NCBI GenBank assembly: GCA_022736495.1 | Contig: DZCR01000066.1 | Coordinates: 1-16,654, forward strand | Length of the DNA stretch: 16,654 bases | Direction: 5' to 3' | Origin: Desulfobacca acetoxidans | Lineage (GTDB): Bacteria > Desulfobacterota > Desulfobaccia > Desulfobaccales > 0-14-0-80-60-11 | Part shown: piece after piece, positions 12,547 to 16,654 of the stretch | Position numbering within the stretch: position 1 is the stretch's first letter | How the letters are laid out: every line of letters starts with the position of its first letter | Notes under the pieces: generated by a model | The model's database searches: none | What the model saw: only the letters and a program-made list of their open reading frames with translations | Told to the model about the DNA's origin: nothing | Position numbers and translations under genes: made by a program

Positions 12547-13812
12547 CTATAAATCCTTAGGGCTGCTGATGCGCCCAATCACGGCGGACGCCGCGGTGAC
12601 CGCCGGGCTGGCCAGATAGACCTGGGATTGGGTATGCCCCATGCGGCCCACAAAATTACGATTGGTGGTGGCAACGGCCACCTCCCCCGGGCCCAGGATG
12701 CCCATGTGCCCGCCCAGACAGGGCCCGCAGGTGGGCGGACTGATTACCGCGCCGGCGTCCATAAAAATGGCCATCAGGCCTTCATCCATGGCCTGGCGCC
12801 ACACCAGGGGGGTGGCGGGAATCACGATGAGACGCACACCTTTGGCTGCTTTGTGACCTTTCAAAATATGCGCGGCCAGCCGCAGATCGTCGATCCGGCC
12901 GTTGGTGCAGGAGCCGATCACCGCCTGGTCGATGCTGACCTCCCCCACCTTTGAGACCGGCACCACGTTGCCGGGCGAGGGCGGACAGGCCACCTGGGGT
13001 TCGAGACTGCCCACCTCGTAGGTCTTCTCAAAGATATACGTTGCGCCCGGATCGCTTTCATACAAGGCATAGGGCCTTAAGGCGCGACCTTTGACATACT
13101 CCAGGGTGGTAGCATCCGCGGCCATGATGCCGTTTTTGGCCCCGGCCTCCACCGCCATGTTGGCCATGGAGAAGCGATCCGCCATAGGCAGCGCTTTGAT
13201 GGCCTCTCCGGTGAACTCCATGGCCATATATCGGGCGCCGTCCACCCCGATATCGCCGATGGTGTGGAGGATCAGGTCCTTACCCGTTATCCACTCGGGC
13301 AGCTTACCTTTGTAAACCAGGCGGATACTGTCCGGCACCCGGAACCAGCACTCCCCCTGGACCATAACCGCGGCCAGATCAGTTGAACCCACCCCGGTGG
13401 CAAACGCCCCCAGGGCCCCGTAGGTACAGGTGTGGCTGTCCGCGCCGATGATCACGTCGCCGGGCCCCACAATGCCTTGCTCCGGCAGCAAGGCATGCTC
13501 CACCCCCATCTCGCCGCCGTCGTAAAAGTGCGTCAGGTTTTCTTTCTGGGCAAATTTGCGTAATTGCTGGCAATGGATGGCCGAAGCGATATCTTTATTG
13601 GGTGCGAAGTGGTCGCAGACCAGCACCACCCGCTCCCGGTCAAAGACCTGTTTTGCCTTGATCTTATGGAAATCCTTAATTGCCAGGGGCGCGGTAATGT
13701 CATTACCCAGGGCAATATCCACCCGGGCCATGATGAGCTCGCCGGACTCCACGTAGTCTTTGCCGCAGTGAGCCGCGAGAATTTTTTGGGTTATGGTTTG
13801 CGGTTTGGTCAT
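12547..13812 (-). CDS. leuC: 3-isopropylmalate dehydratase large subunit
   Basis: Aconitase-family enzyme that isomerises 2- to 3-isopropylmalate, the second step of leucine synthesis, together with LeuD. At 421 aa it is of the shorter, archaeal-type LeuC/homoaconitase group, versus about 465 aa for the E. coli type, so homoaconitate-type activity cannot be wholly excluded. [4Fe-4S] ligands are C302 in IGSCTNGR and C362 and C365 in PTCGPCLGG. Other motifs are GADSHTCTYGALG and NFVGRMGH. ATG 13812 has GGAG (minus strand, 13821-13818), and a TATAAT-like box lies at 13835-13830, too close for a confident separate promoter. leuA is upstream in the same direction, 118 bp away with a palindrome between. 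leuD and leuB are not downstream: the gene converges on prmC. Confidence 0.93.
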   Translation of the reverse strand: MTKPQTITQKILAAHCGKDYVESGELIMARVDIALGNDITAPLAIKDFHKIKAKQVFDRERVVLVCDHFAPNKDIASAIHCQQLRKFAQKENLTHFYDGGEMGVEHALLPEQGIVGPGDVIIGADSHTCTYGALGAFATGVGSTDLAAVMVQGECWFRVPDSIRLVYKGKLPEWITGKDLILHTIGDIGVDGARYMAMEFTGEAIKALPMADRFSMANMAVEAGAKNGIMAADATTLEYVKGRALRPYALYESDPGATYIFEKTYEVGSLEPQVACPPSPGNVVPVSKVGEVSIDQAVIGSCTNGRIDDLRLAAHILKGHKAAKGVRLIVIPATPLVWRQAMDEGLMAIFMDAGAVISPPTCGPCLGGHMGILGPGEVAVATTNRNFVGRMGHTQSQVYLASPAVTAASAVIGRISSPKDL

Positions 13813-13845
13813 TGATGTCTCCGTACAAAATTATAGTAAGGCGAT

Positions 13846-13874
13846 GTCGGGGCGGGTTTTAACCCCGCCCCGAC
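13846..13874. repeat. GTCGGGGCGGG palindrome between leuA and leuC
   Basis: GTCGGGGCGGG (13846-13856) and CCCGCCCCGAC (13864-13874) form an 11-bp perfect stem with a 7-nt loop. It is the same repeat type as the one in prmC. In the leuA-leuC transcript it would be a stable hairpin that could set the ratio of the two products. Confidence 0.85.
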
Positions 13875-13930
13875 GGTATTTTACAGGTTTTATTACTGGG
13901 CGGACTCGCCCGTGCTGCCGGATCCCGCCT

Positions 13931-15490
13931 TTACAGCTCCTCAGGCTTAGGCCCTTTCTTCGCTGGGCCGCCCTCCTTGAGGAAGTTGAGGCGATTGAGC
14001 CCGTTGATAAAGGCCCGGGCGCTGGCGGTGACCACGTCGGGGTCCACCCCCTGCCCGGTAACTACGTACCCGGCCTCTTCCAGACGCACCGACACCTCAC
14101 CTTGCGCGTCGGTGCCCCCGGTGATGGAACTCACCGCAAACTTCAGCAGAGTGCACTTGGACCCGGCCAGGTGGGTGATGGCCTTGTAAGTGGCGTCGAT
14201 AGGGCCGTCACCGAATACCGAGTAGGGGCCAACGAGTTGACCGCCGATCTCCATTTTCACGTTAGCCGTGGGCTTGGCCATGGTCCCGGTGACCACCACC
14301 AGTTCCACCAGGCGGAAGTACTCGGGCACTGACTTGTAGATAACCTCGGTCTCCACCAGGCTGACCAGGTCTTCGTCGAACACGGTCTTTTTGCGGTCCG
14401 CCAGGCTCTTAAAGCGGGTAAAGACCCGGTTCAGTTCCTCATCGTTCACGTAGAAGCCCATCTCCCGGAGCTTGTTTTTGCAGGCGTGGCGGCCCGAGAG
14501 TTTCCCCAGAGGCAGCGAACTCTTCTTGATACCCACGGTGGTGGGGGTCATGATTTCAAAGGTGCTGGAGTCCTTAAGCACCCCGTCCTGGTGAATCCCC
14601 GACTCGTGGGCAAAGGCGTTGGCACCCACGATGGCTTTATTGGGCTGCACCGGCACGCCGGAGAGTTTGCTGGTCAGGCGGCTGGTGGGATAGATGTACT
14701 GCGTGACGATGTCCGTATAGAAGTTAAACAGATCCCGGCGGGTGGTCAGTCCCATTACCACTTCCTCCAGGGAGGCGTTGCCCGCCCGTTCCCCCAGCCC
14801 GTTGATGGTCACCTCGGCCTGGCGCACCCCGTTGCTGATGGCGGCCAGGGTGTTGGCCACGGCCAGCCCCAGGTCGTTGTGGCAGTGCACCGAAAGGATG
14901 GCCTTGTGGATGTTGGGGATGTGCTCCATCAGGTACTTGATCTTGGCGCCGAACTCCTCGGGGATGGCGTAGCCCACCGTATCCGGGAAATTCAGCGTGG
15001 TCGCGCCCGCGTCGATGACTGCGGTGAAGACCTGGACGACGTAATTCAGATCGCTCCGGGACGCGTCCATAGCCGAAAATTCCACGTTGGCGGTATAGCG
15101 GCAGGCATGCTTCACTGCGGCCACCGCCATCTCCAGCACCTCTTCCCGGGACTTGCGCATCTGATGCTTCAGGTGGATGTCGGAGGTGGAGACAAAGGTG
15201 TGAATCCGGGGATTGGTGGCCTCTTTCACCGCCTCCCAGCAGGCGTCGATGTCTTTCTCAAAAGCTCGAGCCAGACCGGCGATCTGGGGGCCCCGGATTT
15301 CCCGGGCTACGGCGCGTACCGCCTCGAAATCCCCTGGCGAAGCAATGGGGAACCCGGCCTCGATGACATCCACATTGAGGAGTTCCAGGTGCCGGGCGAT
15401 CTGCAGTTTTTCGTCCACGTTGAGATTAGCGCCGGGGGTTTGTTCCCCGTCCCTCAGGGTCGTATCGAAAATAAAAATTTTGTGTGCCAT
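13931..15490 (-). CDS. leuA: 2-isopropylmalate synthase
   Basis: Condenses acetyl-CoA with 2-ketoisovalerate, the committed step of leucine synthesis. 519 aa, normal for bacterial LeuA. A HMGL-like TIM barrel (about 1-270) starts with [16 protein letters not shown], which supplies the metal Asp9 and Arg13, continues with [12 protein letters not shown] and [12 protein letters not shown], and has the metal motif [11 protein letters not shown] and [12 protein letters not shown] linker and the C-terminal LeuA dimer/regulatory domain (about 390-510), the usual site of leucine feedback, follow. The [13 protein letters not shown] and [11 protein letters not shown] stretches favour LeuA over citramalate synthase. 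ATG 15490 has only a modest AAGG. The preceding SGNH gene ends 12 nt upstream, so leuA probably shares its transcript. No leucine-rich leader peptide is possible in so short a gap. Confidence 0.95.
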   Translation of the reverse strand: MAHKIFIFDTTLRDGEQTPGANLNVDEKLQIARHLELLNVDVIEAGFPIASPGDFEAVRAVAREIRGPQIAGLARAFEKDIDACWEAVKEATNPRIHTFVSTSDIHLKHQMRKSREEVLEMAVAAVKHACRYTANVEFSAMDASRSDLNYVVQVFTAVIDAGATTLNFPDTVGYAIPEEFGAKIKYLMEHIPNIHKAILSVHCHNDLGLAVANTLAAISNGVRQAEVTINGLGERAGNASLEEVVMGLTTRRDLFNFYTDIVTQYIYPTSRLTSKLSGVPVQPNKAIVGANAFAHESGIHQDGVLKDSSTFEIMTPTTVGIKKSSLPLGKLSGRHACKNKLREMGFYVNDEELNRVFTRFKSLADRKKTVFDEDLVSLVETEVIYKSVPEYFRLVELVVVTGTMAKPTANVKMEIGGQLVGPYSVFGDGPIDATYKAITHLAGSKCTLLKFAVSSITGGTDAQGEVSVRLEEAGYVVTGQGVDPDVVTASARAFINGLNRLNFLKEGGPAKKGPKPEEL

Positions 15491-15502
15491 AGATAAACCT
15501 TT

Positions 15503-16621
15503 TCAGTTGATCGGTTCAGGTCCTATTCCTTGACGGCGCTCCGTAAGCCGGCGGGCGATACACCGACACATATAGCGTGCCGCCATTTCATGAGCCGCGG
15601 CGGTCCAATGACCTTCTTTGTAGTAGAGGTTCTCGATAGCTTGGCCCGAGAGGGCCAACAACGGGGTCAAGGACCACAGCATAATGCCGTTGTCTGCCGC
15701 AATACGCACACACGCCTGCTCATCGGCGGAAATTATCCGGCTCTCTTGATACTCTCGAACTTCCTGGGCGATGGGGATATAAAACATTATCAGAGAACCA
15801 CCGGCATGTTTTACTGCGGTGTTCAAGTGTTCAACGTATAAATTAGTTAAGCTCTTATTAGCCCGGCTGGCAAAACCTGTAACACCTCGATTATAATATA
15901 CTACCAACCCCGCCGTGGCGTCCGGCCCGGTTTCAACGTCCCGGTCAACCAGCACATCCACCCCGGCCTGTTTTACCAGATTAGCCGCCTGGGACCAGGA
16001 AATCAACCAGTTGTAACCAGGCAGATCAAACAGGAGCTTTTTCAGACCGCCTTGGTTACAGTTCAGGCCTTTGGCCTGAAGCCCGCCGCGTTTACTGATA
16101 TTATAATACTCTGCCCTCTCGTTGTCCTGAAAATCATTGCAAAAAAAGCACAACGCCGTGAGGTCGGGGCGGAATTTGCGTGCCACTGTGTCAAATGCCT
16201 TTACCGCATAATCGGTGCCTTTGCCGGGGCAGCCCGCGTTCATCACTTCAACGGACAAACGGTCTGCGTTCAACCCCTTTTCCACCAGGGCGGCGAAGGT
16301 CTGCTCATCATTAACGCCGGTCCCGTACGCAAAAGAATCCCCCAGGAAGAGCACCCGGTATTTGGTGTACTTGGCCTCCTGGTATTCCCGGGACCCGCGC
16401 CAGCCCAGGGAGTTATTGCTATAGGCAAAGTCGAATACCCCAGGGACATGTCGCTCCCCGCGTTGGCCGGGCACGGGAATCTCCCCTAATTCCGGGTCAC
16501 AGGCAAAGCGCACCGGCCCCACTTCTTGGGGGCGGAACAGGCGCACCGCGCCTTCCGCCAGGGCAAAGGCCACGAGCAAACTTAAAAAAACGCCGATAAT
16601 TTTAAAAAGAAGTGACTTCAC
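15503..16621 (-). CDS. SGNH/GDSL-type hydrolase with N-terminal membrane anchor
   Basis: A 372-aa protein with a hydrophobic N-terminus (about residues 4-24), probably an uncleaved anchor or signal peptide, putting the rest outside the cytoplasm. Block I is LFLGDSFAYGTGV with the nucleophile Ser96; block II is NAGCPGKGTDY (Gly130); block III is FFCNDFQDN (Asn162); block V is KEGHWTAAAH (His338), where the usual Asp near the His is Glu. The pattern resembles acetylhydrolases that act on exopolysaccharides. The start is GTG at 16621, bounded by an in-frame TAA 15 nt upstream, so the gene is complete; no clear ribosome site is visible. It lies 12 nt upstream of leuA, an odd pairing. No polysaccharide genes are in the window, and the region beyond the edge is unseen. 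The substrate is unknown. Confidence 0.8.
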   Translation of the reverse strand: MKSLLFKIIGVFLSLLVAFALAEGAVRLFRPQEVGPVRFACDPELGEIPVPGQRGERHVPGVFDFAYSNNSLGWRGSREYQEAKYTKYRVLFLGDSFAYGTGVNDEQTFAALVEKGLNADRLSVEVMNAGCPGKGTDYAVKAFDTVARKFRPDLTALCFFCNDFQDNERAEYYNISKRGGLQAKGLNCNQGGLKKLLFDLPGYNWLISWSQAANLVKQAGVDVLVDRDVETGPDATAGLVVYYNRGVTGFASRANKSLTNLYVEHLNTAVKHAGGSLIMFYIPIAQEVREYQESRIISADEQACVRIAADNGIMLWSLTPLLALSGQAIENLYYKEGHWTAAAHEMAARYMCRCIARRLTERRQGIGPEPIN

Positions 16622-16654
16622 TGCCGCTATTTAATCTTTTTAAATACTGAAATA

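Noticed and set aside
13813..13930. Terminator between leuA and leuC
   Set aside because: The strong stem lacks a following T-tract on either strand and matches a repeat family found elsewhere, so I list it as a repeat.
14486..15496. A 336-codon plus-strand frame opposite leuA
   Set aside because: It is fully antisense to leuA, whose protein is unmistakable. Its translation is rich in Gly, His and Val with no domain, as expected from the complement of a GC-rich gene.
15491..15502. Leucine attenuator or leader before leuA
   Set aside because: Only 12 nt separate leuA from the upstream gene, leaving no room for a leader peptide.
1..16654. tRNA, rRNA or riboswitch genes
   Set aside because: I scanned by eye for tRNA TΨC-type motifs, rRNA segments and common riboswitch cores and saw none. 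A covariance-model search would be more reliable.

Overview
The window is GC-rich bacterial chromosome with a housekeeping and core-metabolic character. It carries gltX, prfA-prmC, leuA, leuC, a CoA-disulfide reductase/rhodanese fusion, a chromate-type transporter and two CBS-domain proteins. Gene content, the polysulfide-type flavoprotein and the abundance of short GC-rich palindromic repeats (including one that encodes GAGLKPAP inside prmC) fit a sulfate-reducing or syntrophic Desulfobacterota (former Deltaproteobacteria). That assignment is inference; there is no rRNA or other taxonomic marker to confirm it. I see no prophage, transposase, CRISPR array, tRNA or rRNA.

Layout. 252-1454 (+) is a two-domain ChrA-family transporter. 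After a 474-bp gene-poor stretch, 1929-3310 (+) holds two adjacent CBS-domain genes, the second with four CBS domains and two CxxC pairs. 3311-3752 is a repeat-rich intergenic region with two fold-back (MITE-like) elements, one containing a threefold 11-bp tandem expansion. 3753-5468 (-) is the CoA-disulfide/polysulfide reductase with a C-terminal rhodanese domain. 5622-5813 (-) is a tiny zinc-ribbon-like protein behind a near-consensus promoter, divergent from gltX (5975-7378, +).

7470-10306 (+) is a run of less common genes: a 64-aa membrane peptide, a stand-alone formyltransferase/hydrolase that resembles the 10-formyl-THF hydrolase domain of ALDH1L1 more than Fmt, a 157-aa four-helix membrane protein and a histone-deacetylase-superfamily protein lacking the catalytic Tyr. 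10431-12488 (+) is the classical prfA-prmC pair, in which PrmC carries a repeat-derived linker insertion and an NLPY variant of its NPPY motif. prmC converges on 12547-16621 (-), an SGNH hydrolase-leuA-leuC unit.

How the genes work together. PrfA and PrmC form one functional unit: PrmC methylates the GGQ glutamine of release factor 1. LeuA and LeuC supply the first and second steps of leucine synthesis, but leuD and leuB are not in the window. The other genes look like single-gene units. I do not find a clear new multi-gene system. The most unusual items are the repeat inserted in frame in prmC, the fold-back elements at 3421-3702, the variant deacetylase and the stand-alone hydrolase-type formyltransferase.
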